A stretch of 64,000 nt of DNA from Hyphomicrobiaceae bacterium (GTDB lineage: Bacteria > Pseudomonadota > Alphaproteobacteria > Rhizobiales > Hyphomicrobiaceae): contig JALHOW010000004.1 in the NCBI GenBank assembly GCA_022842785.1, positions 434,001 to 498,000 on the forward strand. The letters run 5' to 3'. The notes under the pieces were generated by a model. It made no database searches. It saw only the letters and a list, made by a program, of their open reading frames with translations, and was not told where the DNA came from. Below are positions 44,139 to 52,362 of this stretch, piece by piece (the stretch's first letter is position 1; every line of letters begins with the position of its first letter). A program made the position numbers and the translations under genes.

Positions 44139-44737
44139 CGGACCAAGCTGCCAATCAGGCCGTAGCGCGCCGCCGTCCGTGGCTGATCCTGGCCCCGCTC
44201 CTCCTGTTCTGTGCCATGGCTGTGATGTTCGCCTTTGCGCTCACGAAGGGCGATCCCTCGAAGCTCCCCTCGGCGCTCATCGGCAGGCAGGCGCCTCCCC
44301 TCGAACTCTCAGCGATCGAGGGCCTGCAGGATGGCGCGCGCGCCGTACCGGTGCTGACCTCGGAGACGCTCCAGCAGGGTCAGGTGACTGTTGTCAATTT
44401 CTGGGCTTCGTGGTGCCTTCCCTGCATCGAGGAGCATCCCCTGCTCATCGAACTCGCCCAGAGGACAAAAGTGCCGGTGGCCGGCGTCAACTACAAGGAC
44501 GCGGCCGCTAACGCGCGCCGTTTTCTCGGCCGCTACGGCAATCCGTTCGCCGCCATCGGCGCGGACACGACAGGGCGCACGGCGATCGAGTGGGGCGTCT
44601 ACGGGATGCCCGAGACATTCATCGTCGATGCAGAGGGCCGCGTTGCCTATAAGCATGTCGGCCCGATCTCGCGCGATACGCTCGAGCGGACCATGCTTCC
44701 GACGATCGCGCGGCTGAAGGCTGCGAAGCCGAAGTAA
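44135..44737 (+). CDS. ccmG: Thiol:disulfide interchange protein CcmG/DsbE
   Basis: 200 residues. An N-terminal membrane anchor (about residues 16-37, LILAPLLLFCAMAVMFAFAL) is followed by a periplasmic thioredoxin fold with the redox motif WASWCLPCIEEHP (Cys94, Cys97). The CcmG-specific GVNYKDAAANARRFL segment and YGMPETFIVDAEG with cis-Pro are also present. It keeps apocytochrome c haem-binding cysteines reduced. The ATG at 44135 overlaps the ccmD stop (ATGA). The gene converges with the IalB-like gene 4 bases later. Confidence 0.93.
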   Translation: MTDQAANQAVARRRPWLILAPLLLFCAMAVMFAFALTKGDPSKLPSALIGRQAPPLELSAIEGLQDGARAVPVLTSETLQQGQVTVVNFWASWCLPCIEEHPLLIELAQRTKVPVAGVNYKDAAANARRFLGRYGNPFAAIGADTTGRTAIEWGVYGMPETFIVDAEGRVAYKHVGPISRDTLERTMLPTIARLKAAKPK

Positions 44738-44741
44738 CGCC

Positions 44742-45272
44742 CTACTTGCAGTTCGTCGCGACGGCCTGAAGGGCCTGCGAAATCCCGGCGAGCGAATAGG
44801 TGTCGGTCGTCGTCGTGCCGCGTTCGGACGTACCGACGACGGTTATCGTCGAGCCTTTGCGCATGGCATCGAGAAGCTTCTGCTCGTCGCCCGCGTCTGC
44901 GATGTAGGCGCGATCATTATGGACGAAGAGCTTGAAGCTCGCATTGCCAACCGACACGGTGACGTCGCTGCCGCCCTTGAGCGGATAGCCGACGCGCACG
45001 CTCAGCTCGGTCTTCACGCCGTCCTTGGGCCAACTCGAGACATAGATAAAAGCCGGGCTCCTCTTGGCACCCGCAGGCTCCTGCTTCGTCGGCTGCGCGG
45101 TCGCGAAGCACAGGAGGCTGCCGCCCTCACCGTGCGTGAAGGCCGTCCAGCTCGAGAATGTGCCGATGGTTTTGACTGTCTGCGCGGCAGCAATACTGCC
45201 GGCGAGTGCCACCCCCGCCACCGCAGCAGCTGTGCGCAGCGCCATCGCGCGCGTCCATCCCCGATGAGACAT
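44742..45272 (-). CDS. IalB-family (invasion-associated locus B) secreted protein
   Basis: 176 residues from the ATG at 45272, which has GAAGG close upstream; ATGs at 45290 and 45245 are alternatives. The signal peptide is about residues 10-30 (ALRTAAAVAGVALAGSIAAA|QT). The mature domain (FSSWTAFTHGEGGSLLCFAT, VGNASFKLFVHNDRAYIADA, KGSTITVVGTSERGTTTTDT) matches the IalB family of periplasmic beta-rich proteins common in Rhizobiales. Two Cys, one in SLLCFA and one at the end (TNCK), may pair. The function outside Bartonella is unknown. Confidence 0.8.
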   Translation of the reverse strand: MSHRGWTRAMALRTAAAVAGVALAGSIAAAQTVKTIGTFSSWTAFTHGEGGSLLCFATAQPTKQEPAGAKRSPAFIYVSSWPKDGVKTELSVRVGYPLKGGSDVTVSVGNASFKLFVHNDRAYIADAGDEQKLLDAMRKGSTITVVGTSERGTTTTDTYSLAGISQALQAVATNCK

Positions 45273-45328
45273 GAGCCTTCTATTCTCCATTCTCGTGCGA
45301 CACCTTCCGCAGAACGCTCGCCGCGCTG

Positions 45329-45886
45329 CTACGGATCCTCCCGGCGTATGACGCGCCCACCCTGCACATGCGGTTCGGGATCCACGATCAGCCCACCCTC
45401 GCTCACCGGCCTTGCCGCGAATCGGCCGAGCGATCGTACGCGATCATACATGACGATGGCCCCCGCCATGGCCACGTTGATACAGAACGTGGTCGGTATT
45501 TTGACGGTGTAGTCGCAACGCGCAAGCATCTCAACCGATAGCGAACCCCGCTCCGGTCCGAGCACATAGGCCGCGCGCAGCGGATGGCGGAAGCTCGGGA
45601 GCTCGATCGCCTCGTCGATCAGCTCGATGCCGACCAGCCGGCAGTCCTGTGGAAGCACCATGTCCTCGATGCGCACCCAGTTGTAGTGCGGAAGGTGCTG
45701 AACACCCTTCGATGTATCCGAGTGCGCCTCGCGCCCCTGGTAGGTCGCCCCGACGGTGAACGTGAAGCTCGCGCCGAAACCGTGCGCTGAGCGCATGAGG
45801 TTGCCGACGTTGAGGCTTTTGGATATGCGCTCGGCACCAATGGCGAAGTAGCCGCGGTTGACTGGCGGGGCAGGCGTCGTACTCAT
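45329..45886 (-). CDS. TrmH/SpoU-family RNA 2'-O-methyltransferase
   Basis: 185 residues, the short SPOUT form without an N-terminal substrate domain. The knotted fold motifs are present: ERISKSLNVGNLMRSAHGFG (motif 1 with Asn and Arg), AAYVLGPERGSLSVE (motif 2), and VKIPTTFCINVAMAGAIVMY (motif 3). It methylates ribose in tRNA or rRNA, but the exact position cannot be predicted. It diverges from the quinone oxidoreductase gene, with 52 bases between. Confidence 0.9.
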   Translation of the reverse strand: MSTTPAPPVNRGYFAIGAERISKSLNVGNLMRSAHGFGASFTFTVGATYQGREAHSDTSKGVQHLPHYNWVRIEDMVLPQDCRLVGIELIDEAIELPSFRHPLRAAYVLGPERGSLSVEMLARCDYTVKIPTTFCINVAMAGAIVMYDRVRSLGRFAARPVSEGGLIVDPEPHVQGGRVIRREDP

Positions 45887-45938
45887 GTCACGGGCGCTCC
45901 CGGTCGGAGGGCATTGAGTTTTCCTGAGGAGGTGTCAC

Positions 45939-46913
45939 ATGAAGGCCGCCCTGTGCAAGTCGCTGGACGGACCCGAGGCCATTGTGATCGAGGAGATCGC
46001 GGACCCGGTACCGGGCCCCGACGAGGTCGTGGTGCGTGTGCGCGCCGCCGCCCTCAACTTCCTCGATACGCTGATCACACGTGGCAAATACCAGTTCAAG
46101 CCCGACCTCCCGTTCTCGCCGGCGGCCGAAATCGCGGGTGTCGTCGAGGCTGTGGGGGCGGGCGTCGGCGATCTGAAGCCGGGCCAGCGCGTGTGTGGCT
46201 ATATCGCCTGGGGCGGCGCGCGCGAGAAGGTCGCGGTGCCAGCCAAGCTCATGATTCCAATCCCCGACGGCGTCAGCGATGCCGCAGCGGCCGGCATCAG
46301 CGTGACCTATGGCACAGCCATGCACGGCCTCAAGGACCGCGGTGGGCTCAAGGCCGGCGAGAGCGTCGCCGTGCTCGGTGCCTCGGGCGGCGCCGGACTT
46401 GCGGCCGTAGAAATCTCCAAGCTCATGGGTGCCCGCGTTGTCGCCGTCGCCTCCAATGACGAGAAGCTCGCTGTCTGTCGCGCGCATGGCGCCGATGAGT
46501 TGCTGAACTATGCGACATCCGACCTCAAAACCGGTCTGCGTGAGCTGACCGGCGGCAAAGGCGTGGACGTCGTCTACGACTGTGTCGGTGGCGACTATTC
46601 CGAGGCAGCGCTGCGCTCGATCGCCTGGGGCGGGCGGCTGCTCGTGATCGGCTTTGCAGCCGGCGCAATCCCGAAGATCCCGCTCAATCTCTATCTGCTC
46701 AAGAACGCTTCCGCCGTCGGCGTGTTCTGGGGCGAGATGATTATGCGCGAGCCCGAGCAGCATCGCGCCAACATGATCGAGGTCCTGGACTGGTGCGCCA
46801 AGGGCCGCCTCAAACCGCACGTTCATGCGACTTACCCGCTCGCGCGCATCGGCGAGGCCATCACGGCGCTTGATAAACGGCAGGTCACGGGGAAACTGCT
46901 CGTCGAGATCTGA
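45939..46913 (+). CDS. NADPH:quinone oxidoreductase-like zinc-independent MDR protein
   Basis: 324 residues. The medium-chain dehydrogenase fold has the N-terminal GroES-like part (LNFLDTLITRGKYQFKPDLP, with FSPAAEIAGVVEAVGAGVGD). The NADPH-binding site is GESVAVLGASGGAGLAAVEI. Catalytic zinc ligands are absent, as expected for the QOR/crotonyl-CoA-reductase-like branch. It is cytoplasmic. The ATG has GAGGAGG 5-6 bases upstream. The substrate may be a quinone or an acyl-CoA enoyl group, and the neighbours give no clue. Confidence 0.88.
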   Translation: MKAALCKSLDGPEAIVIEEIADPVPGPDEVVVRVRAAALNFLDTLITRGKYQFKPDLPFSPAAEIAGVVEAVGAGVGDLKPGQRVCGYIAWGGAREKVAVPAKLMIPIPDGVSDAAAAGISVTYGTAMHGLKDRGGLKAGESVAVLGASGGAGLAAVEISKLMGARVVAVASNDEKLAVCRAHGADELLNYATSDLKTGLRELTGGKGVDVVYDCVGGDYSEAALRSIAWGGRLLVIGFAAGAIPKIPLNLYLLKNASAVGVFWGEMIMREPEQHRANMIEVLDWCAKGRLKPHVHATYPLARIGEAITALDKRQVTGKLLVEI

Positions 46914-47087
46914 GGAATAGCTTACCTCCCCTGCCTGCTGGGATCTGCTGGCAACGGCAATGTCGTGCTATGGCAGGGACCGCCATGCGGATGCGTTCCT
47001 CATGGCGCGGCATCGGTCGCACCACTTCTCCCGAACGCGCGGCGGTGCTCCCGCCGATAGCTCCTCCCCCTTCCCGGCGGGCACCTC

Positions 47088-47819
47088 ATGACTGCGGAAA
47101 TGCTGCTCATCGTCGCCGGTGCCTTTGCCGGCGGGCTCGTCAACGGTCTCACGGGCTTCGGCACGGGCATGACGGCGCTCGTGCTCTGGCTGCACGCGCT
47201 GCCTGTCACGGTCGCCGCGACGCTCGTGCTCGTCTGCTCGGTGGTGGCACAGCTTCAGTCGCTCCCCTCCATCTGGCACGCCCTGGACTGGCGGCGGCTC
47301 GCGCCATTTCTGATCGGCGGCCTCATCGGCATTCCGCTCGGCACATGGCTGCTCGTCATGGTGTCCGTGCAAACGGTGAAGCTCGGCGTCGGCATCGTGG
47401 TCACCGCCTATTGCACGGTGATGCTGCTCGGCAGCTACCGTCCGACCGTCCATTGGGGCGGGCGCATTGCAGACAGCATCGTCGGCCTCGCAGGCGGCAT
47501 TCTCGGTGGGCTCGCCGGTCTTTCAGGCGCGCTACCAACCATCTGGGCGAGCCTGCGCGGCTGGGGCAAGGATGAGCGTCGCGCCATCTTCCAGGGCTTC
47601 AATCTGACGATCCTGACGGTGTCGCTGATGGTGCACGCCGCAGCCGGCCTCGTAACGGCGGAACTAGGCCGCGCCGTACTCTTCGCGCTGCCCGGCACGC
47701 TCGTCGGCGCCTTCATCGGCCAGCGCATATATCGCCGCCTCGACGACCACCGCTACGACCGGCTCGTGCTGGCCATCCTGCTCGTCGCGGGCCTCACACT
47801 GCTCTGGTCGAGCCTGTAG
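47088..47819 (+). CDS. TauE/SafE-family anion (sulfite/organosulfonate) exporter
   Basis: 243 residues with about eight membrane helices. The two TauE repeats begin GAFAGGLVNGLTGFGTGMTA and GLAGGILGGLAGLSGALPTI. Members export sulfite, sulfoacetate or similar anions. The gene lies 3 kb beyond the end of the sHdr-lbpA locus. sHdr-type sulfur oxidation yields sulfite in the cytoplasm, so a sulfite exporter here would be useful, but the strand is opposite and co-regulation is not shown. It converges with the MFS gene with an 8-base gap. Confidence 0.85.
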   Translation: MTAEMLLIVAGAFAGGLVNGLTGFGTGMTALVLWLHALPVTVAATLVLVCSVVAQLQSLPSIWHALDWRRLAPFLIGGLIGIPLGTWLLVMVSVQTVKLGVGIVVTAYCTVMLLGSYRPTVHWGGRIADSIVGLAGGILGGLAGLSGALPTIWASLRGWGKDERRAIFQGFNLTILTVSLMVHAAAGLVTAELGRAVLFALPGTLVGAFIGQRIYRRLDDHRYDRLVLAILLVAGLTLLWSSL

Positions 47820-47827
47820 GCGAGATT

Positions 47828-49093
47828 TCAGCGAGCCGGCGAGGTGCCGCCTTCGGGGACCTCTTCTGTGGGTTCGCCGCGCGGATCGAGCTCGAAGACC
47901 GCGGGCGTCGTCTTGGGGACGATGACGAACGGCTCCGAGCGCTCTGCCGGCAGTTTCGGGCGAATGCCCACGCGCAACAGCATCACAAGCGCAATGCTGA
48001 CATGGGCGAGGGCGGTGTGAAGGTACAGACCGCCGTGCCCGAAGGTCTGCATCATGGCTGAAGCCATCATCGGCCCGATAATGGCGCCCGCCGAAAAGAC
48101 AAGCAGCAGGCCACTCGATACTTCGACGGCACGCTTTCTGTGCACGAGGTCATTCGCGTGCGCGACGCAGAGCGTATAGACCGTGAAAGCCATGCTGCCA
48201 TAGAGAACGGCAAGACCAAACAAGGCTGTCGCGCCCGCGCCTGACGTTGCCCAGAGAGCCGTGCCGGCCAAGGCTGCGACGGTGCTCACGACAATCGCGA
48301 CGGCCCGCCGCCCGAGCCTGTCCGACAGCCGGCCGATCGGCCATTGACTGACGGCCCCGCCGAGCACAGCGAGCGACATGAACAGCGCCGTATTGCGCAC
48401 CGACAGCCCTTCGCCCTGCGCGAACAGCGGCGAGAACGTCCAGAAGGCGGAGTTGACGAGGCCGGCGGCAAAGCAGCCGAAGACAGCAGCAGGCGACACT
48501 GTGATCAGCCATCCAAGCCGCATCTTGGCTCTCGGCGGTGGCTGCGGCGCACTCTGCCGCGTCAGCGCAATGGGGACCGCCGCGAGCGAGTAGAGAATGG
48601 CAACGAGCGAGAAGAGCTCGAAGCTCGCGGGCTGTCCGGCGGAGATGAGCTGCATCCCGACGGTGACGACGGTCAGGTTGGTCATCGCATAGGCGCCGAG
48701 GACGCGGCCGCGGTTCTCGGGCTGCGACGCGCCGGTCAGCCAGCTCTCGATGATCATGAACAGGCCGGCGAAGACGAGCCCGTTGATCGCCCTGAGCCCC
48801 CACCACATCCATGGCGTGGTCCACATGGCGTGCATGAGCGGTGTCATCGTGGCCAGCGCCGTCAAGGCGGCAAAGGCGCGTATGTGGCCGACCGTTGCAA
48901 TGACGCGCGGCCAGAGCAGACAGCCGATCATCAGGCCGGCGAAGTGAAACGACCCCATGAAGCCGATATCGTAGGACGAGAAGCGCTCGATATCGGCGCG
49001 GATCGGCACGAGAACGCCGAACAGCCCATTGCCCATCATCAGGATCGATGCGCTGAGCAACAACGCCGTCACCGGCCGGAGAATCCCGGTCAT
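47828..49093 (-). CDS. MFS transporter, YcaD-like
   Basis: 421 residues from the ATG at 49093 (GTG at 49096 possible), with 12 helices. It starts TALLLSASILMMGNGLFGVL and has motif-A-like SQWPIGRLSDRLGRRAVAIV between helices 8 and 9, and the YcaD-family MIIESWLTGASQPENRGRVL loop. The C-terminal ~45 residues are hydrophilic. The substrate is unknown. It lies 33 bases after the Nudix gene on the same strand and may belong to the same transcript. Confidence 0.85.
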   Translation of the reverse strand: MTGILRPVTALLLSASILMMGNGLFGVLVPIRADIERFSSYDIGFMGSFHFAGLMIGCLLWPRVIATVGHIRAFAALTALATMTPLMHAMWTTPWMWWGLRAINGLVFAGLFMIIESWLTGASQPENRGRVLGAYAMTNLTVVTVGMQLISAGQPASFELFSLVAILYSLAAVPIALTRQSAPQPPPRAKMRLGWLITVSPAAVFGCFAAGLVNSAFWTFSPLFAQGEGLSVRNTALFMSLAVLGGAVSQWPIGRLSDRLGRRAVAIVVSTVAALAGTALWATSGAGATALFGLAVLYGSMAFTVYTLCVAHANDLVHRKRAVEVSSGLLLVFSAGAIIGPMMASAMMQTFGHGGLYLHTALAHVSIALVMLLRVGIRPKLPAERSEPFVIVPKTTPAVFELDPRGEPTEEVPEGGTSPAR

Positions 49094-49126
49094 CACCTAT
49101 CCCAGTTCTGTTGAAGCTTTGCCTGC

Positions 49127-49561
49127 TCAGGCGTCGGTCGTCCCCGCCGACAGCTTGGCGAGGGCACGCATGGCATCGCGCAGGATGATGTTGTGGTCGA
49201 ACGCCAGGTCGACCTTGCGCCAATCCGCGATCCATTCGGCGGCGGCGGCATCGTCCCCGGCGACGGCGCGCGGCGCGCGCACACGCGTAAGGTACACCAC
49301 AGCTGCCGTATGAAAGCGTGGATCACGTTTCGGATCGGAGTACACGCCGACAAGATGGAGCTTGCCGGCCTTGACGCCCGTCTCCTCCATGAACTCGCGG
49401 CGACAGGCATCATCCACCGTCTCGCCGATATCGACGAAGCCGCCAGGCAGGGCATAGTGACCGACATAAGGGGGGTTCTTCCGCCGGATGAGCAGCACGC
49501 GCCCTTTGGCATCGATTGCAACGCAATCGGTGGCCAGCCGTGGTGTAACGGGCTTGGGCAT
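49127..49561 (-). CDS. Nudix hydrolase
   Basis: 144 residues. The Nudix box GGFVDIGETVDDACRREFME, continued by ETG, matches G-x5-E-x7-REuxEExGu completely, giving the Mg2+-binding Glu residues. The fold otherwise resembles ADP-ribose pyrophosphatase/NTP pyrophosphatases of about 140 residues. It is cytoplasmic. It starts 10 bases after the DUF1244 stop. Confidence 0.92.
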   Translation of the reverse strand: MPKPVTPRLATDCVAIDAKGRVLLIRRKNPPYVGHYALPGGFVDIGETVDDACRREFMEETGVKAGKLHLVGVYSDPKRDPRFHTAAVVYLTRVRAPRAVAGDDAAAAEWIADWRKVDLAFDHNIILRDAMRALAKLSAGTTDA

Positions 49562-49571
49562 CTGATGCGTC

Positions 49572-49880
49572 TCAGTGGCTGTGCGGCTTGGATTTCTCGA
49601 AGGCGGCCTTCTGATCGGCCGAAGCTTCCTTCTGGTGCTTCGCCTGCCATTCCTTGTACGGCATTCCGTAGACGATCTCGCGCGCCTCGTCCTTGCTGAT
49701 CTCCTTGCCGGATGCGCTTGCCGCCTCCTGGTACCAATTCGAGAGGCAGTTGCGGCAGAAGCCCGCGAGGTTCATCAGATCGATGTTCTGCACGTCGCTG
49801 CGCGTGCGCAGGTGCTCGACGAGCCGCCGGAATGCCGCTGCTTCGAGCTCGGTCGTGGTTGCCTTGTCGAGTTTCGCCAT
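49572..49880 (-). CDS. DUF1244 small helical protein
   Basis: 102 residues. The family core is easy to recognise: FRRLVEHLRTRSDVQNIDLM, NLAGFCRNCLSNWYQEAA and REIVYGMPYKEWQAKHQ, with the Cys-x-x-Cys in FCRNC. The protein is small, soluble and of unknown function. The family usually sits directly after an N-formylglutamate amidohydrolase gene in Alphaproteobacteria, as here with a 31-base gap. The Cys pair could bind a metal. Confidence 0.9.
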   Translation of the reverse strand: MAKLDKATTTELEAAAFRRLVEHLRTRSDVQNIDLMNLAGFCRNCLSNWYQEAASASGKEISKDEAREIVYGMPYKEWQAKHQKEASADQKAAFEKSKPHSH

Positions 49881-49911
49881 GGCTCGCTCCTCTTCAAAAA
49901 CTTAGGGCCGC

Positions 49912-50721
49912 TCACAAGCGGTCGAGATTGAGATCTGGACGCCCTTTCAACGCGCGAACGAGCGCAATGATCCGCTCGACCCACTGCTGCTGTCCCTGCG
50001 CCTCGCGGATCAGGTCCTGGCGGATTTCGATAAGTGCATTGGGAAGTCCGCGCGATGTTGCGTGCTGCCAAAGGCAGTCCCCTTCGAGGCTGCCCTTGTA
50101 GGGTTCGTTATCGCCGACAATGAGACCACCATCGGCATGAAAATAGTCGAGCATGGGCGCCGAGAGGCGCGCATCGCGATCCCAGAGTATGCCGACATGC
50201 CATGGGCGCGGCACGCCCTTCCAGCTCTCGGTGAAGCTATGGATGGAGATGATGGCAGGCGGCCCACCGGCAGCGGTGCAGCGCCCGATGACGTCCTCGA
50301 TGGCATCGTGATAGGGGCGATAGTAGAGCGACGTTCGCTTCTCGCGCTCGGTCGCGTCCATGTGACGATTGCCGGGAATGACGGCTCCATCCGACAGACG
50401 CATGATCATGGTCGGATCGTCGGCGCCGCGATTGGGATCGATGAGCAGGCGCGAGAAGCGCGTCAGCACTGCCGGCACGCCAAGCGCCGCCGCGATCCCG
50501 CGCGTAACGGCCGCCGCGCCAATGTCATAAGCGATGTGCCGCCGGAGTTGCGATTCCGGCAGGCCGAGCGTCCCGTACCCCGGCGGAAAGGCATTGCCGG
50601 CGTGATCGCAGAGCAGGATGAGGCCGGCGTCCGCCCGCCCAGGCACGACGGCAAAGCTCTCGGCCTCGACGGCCGCAATCCCAATACCCGCTTGGGGCGC
50701 ATGTTCTGATGCATCGCGCAT
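49912..50721 (-). CDS. N-formylglutamate amidohydrolase family protein
   Basis: 269 residues from the ATG at 50721; an ATG at 50793 would overlap lbpA. Family motifs are LILLCDHAGNAFPPGYGTLG (His of the metal site), RHIAYDIGAAAVTRGIAAAL, TRFSRLLIDPNRG and IISIHSFTESWKG. The family hydrolyses N-formyl-L-glutamate to formate and glutamate, and no hut genes are nearby. The product formate could be used by the Fds enzyme, but this is speculation. The gene follows lbpA by 49 bases on the same strand and may be read through from the sHdr locus. Confidence 0.85.
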   Translation of the reverse strand: MRDASEHAPQAGIGIAAVEAESFAVVPGRADAGLILLCDHAGNAFPPGYGTLGLPESQLRRHIAYDIGAAAVTRGIAAALGVPAVLTRFSRLLIDPNRGADDPTMIMRLSDGAVIPGNRHMDATEREKRTSLYYRPYHDAIEDVIGRCTAAGGPPAIISIHSFTESWKGVPRPWHVGILWDRDARLSAPMLDYFHADGGLIVGDNEPYKGSLEGDCLWQHATSRGLPNALIEIRQDLIREAQGQQQWVERIIALVRALKGRPDLNLDRL

Positions 50722-50770
50722 GGCGCGGCACTCTACAGCCAAGGTGTCCGTGTGGCGACCCGGCGCGACG

Positions 50771-51211
50771 TTACGTGCAGCCGGAGAACCCATCGGCCGT
50801 CATCTTGGCCTCATAGGGCTGCGTGACGGCACTGCCGACGGTCAGCCCTGGCTTCACCGCATCCCAGTCCTGCGGTTTCAGGATGATGAACCAGCCCTTT
50901 TCATACGGGTCACTGTTGGCAAGAGCTGGGTCGGCGACGAGCGCATCGTTGATCGCTACGACCTCGCCGGCCGCCGCGGATTTCGCGGGGCCGACCCACT
51001 TGCCGCTCTCGACGGTCGCGCAGCTCTTACCCGCATCGACCTTGCGCCCGACCTTCTTCGGCGTGAAAGCCACGAGCTGCCCCGCCATCGCGGTCGCGAC
51101 CGTCGTCATACCTACCTTCACGGTGCCGTCGCCCTGCTCCTGAAACCAGATGTGGTTATCCACGTCGTAGAGCAGGTGATCAGGGAGGTTGCAGCCATTC
51201 ACGACGGGCAT
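50771..51211 (-). CDS. lbpA: Lipoate-binding protein LbpA of the sHdr system
   Basis: 146 residues with a GcvH-like lipoyl domain: HIWFQEQGDGTVKVGMTTVA, the lipoylation loop ATVESGKWVGPAKS with Lys71, and GEVVAINDALVADPALANSD. GcvH has ESVK at this site and sits with gcvT/P, none of which is here, while LbpA genes accompany shdr genes. The lipoyl arm is thought to carry sulfur intermediates to the sHdr complex. Cys7 and Cys145, near the two ends, stand outside the lipoyl fold. GGAG lies 7 bases before the ATG. It closes the sHdr gene set, 66 bases after the unknown gene. Confidence 0.92.
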   Translation of the reverse strand: MPVVNGCNLPDHLLYDVDNHIWFQEQGDGTVKVGMTTVATAMAGQLVAFTPKKVGRKVDAGKSCATVESGKWVGPAKSAAAGEVVAINDALVADPALANSDPYEKGWFIILKPQDWDAVKPGLTVGSAVTQPYEAKMTADGFSGCT

Positions 51212-51277
51212 TTCAAGTCTCCGATAGTGCGCAAAGCGTGCTCGCTACTTATTTGCGACCTCAGGGCGACGCAAGTC

Positions 51278-51718
51278 TCAGTGCCCGACAGCGCGGAGCG
51301 GACGCGAGGAACAGCAGAATTCACCGAGCCCGGCAACCTCTAGCTTGCCGCCGACGAAGAGCAGGAGATGACGCGCGATCATGGCCGCGAGCGTCAGGCG
51401 GTGCCCCGTGTCTGGATGATCCGGCTCGAGTGCAAGCAGGTTGTAGTGATACACGAGCTCGCGGCAGGTCTCGCGGCAGGCGTTGAAGGACGGCTCTCCG
51501 CGCGCGCCCTGACGATGCAGCGCAAGCAAGCGAAAGCCCTCCTTGCGCGCGTCCGTCGGCGTCTCCCCACGCGCACGCACCCAGGATTCGAGGACGTGCT
51601 CTCCGATAGCAAGCAGCTCCGCGGCGGCCCGCACCGGCTCCGAACCGCCGTCCACGGCAATCGCGTCGATACGATCCTCGATGCCGGCAAATGCCGGATA
51701 TGCCGCCTGGCCACTCAT
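51278..51718 (-). CDS. Unknown helical protein in the sHdr locus
   Basis: 146 residues, no signal peptide, mostly helical. Five cysteines and several His are present: SFNACRETCRELVYHYNLLA in the middle and GLGEFCCSSRPL near the end give a CxxxC and a CC pair. I do not recognise a family. The 4-base overlap with the methyltransferase gene upstream and the position just before lbpA make it part of the operon. The Cys-rich design is compatible with sulfur or metal handling, but that is only an inference. Confidence 0.75.
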   Translation of the reverse strand: MSGQAAYPAFAGIEDRIDAIAVDGGSEPVRAAAELLAIGEHVLESWVRARGETPTDARKEGFRLLALHRQGARGEPSFNACRETCRELVYHYNLLALEPDHPDTGHRLTLAAMIARHLLLFVGGKLEVAGLGEFCCSSRPLRAVGH

Positions 51719-52362
51719 GCCGCCCTCCGTGCCGCAACGCGCACGACATGCGCCCGACCCTGATGCCGGGAGCCCTCGTCGAGGGGAACTTCCTCCTCGC
51801 GAATAAGATCGAACGCCGCACCTTCCAGATCCTGCCGCAGGAGCTCGGTCGTGTACAGCATCTCGGGTGGCGGCCCACCGCGACTGCCAGCCTTGCGATT
51901 CTCGACATGCTTCGGCGTGAACGCCTCCAGCAGTAGAATGCCACCCGGCTTCAGCGCCGCCAACATGCGCCGATGCATTATCGAGCGCGCATGCGGCTCG
52001 AAATGCACGAAGATAGCGGCCACGCCATCAAAGGCCGCTACCGGCCAGTCCCAGCAGTCCAGGTTAGTGTTCTGAATGTCGATGCGCGCATCGCGCTCGG
52101 CGGCCAGGGCGCGCGCCTTCTCGACGCCAACGGCCGAGGCTTCGACGCTCGTCACATCGAAGCCTTGCTCAGCCAGCCACACGCCATTGCGGCCCTCACC
52201 ATCACCCGGCACGAGAATACGCCCCTTCGGTGTGAAGCGATGCACCTCGGTAGCTAGGAATAAATTCGGCTTGGTGCCGAAAATGTAGCACGACTCGGCG
52301 TACTGGCGGTCCCACTTGGGGGCTGTCACCGTATCACGCGCCGCTGTGTCGCCACTCATCAT
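51715..52362 (-). CDS. TehB/thiopurine-methyltransferase-like SAM methyltransferase in the sHdr locus
   Basis: 215 residues. The start ATG at 52362 overlaps the hdrB2 stop (ATGA). The opening WDRQYAESCYIFGTKPNLFL and motif I RILVPGDGEGRNGVWLAEQG, then FDVTSVEASAVGVEKARALA, define the class I fold, close to the TehB and thiol or chalcogen methyltransferase group. The acceptor is unknown. Methylation of thiols or sulfide would fit its place between hdrB2 and lbpA. Its stop overlaps the next start by 4 bases. Confidence 0.85.
   Translation of the reverse strand: MMSGDTAARDTVTAPKWDRQYAESCYIFGTKPNLFLATEVHRFTPKGRILVPGDGEGRNGVWLAEQGFDVTSVEASAVGVEKARALAAERDARIDIQNTNLDCWDWPVAAFDGVAAIFVHFEPHARSIMHRRMLAALKPGGILLLEAFTPKHVENRKAGSRGGPPPEMLYTTELLRQDLEGAAFDLIREEEVPLDEGSRHQGRAHVVRVAARRAA

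Noticed and set aside
50771..51211. Reading the lipoyl protein as glycine cleavage H protein
   Set aside because: No gcvT or gcvP is nearby, and the modification site is ESGKW in a protein longer than GcvH. It closes an shdr gene set, which fits LbpA.
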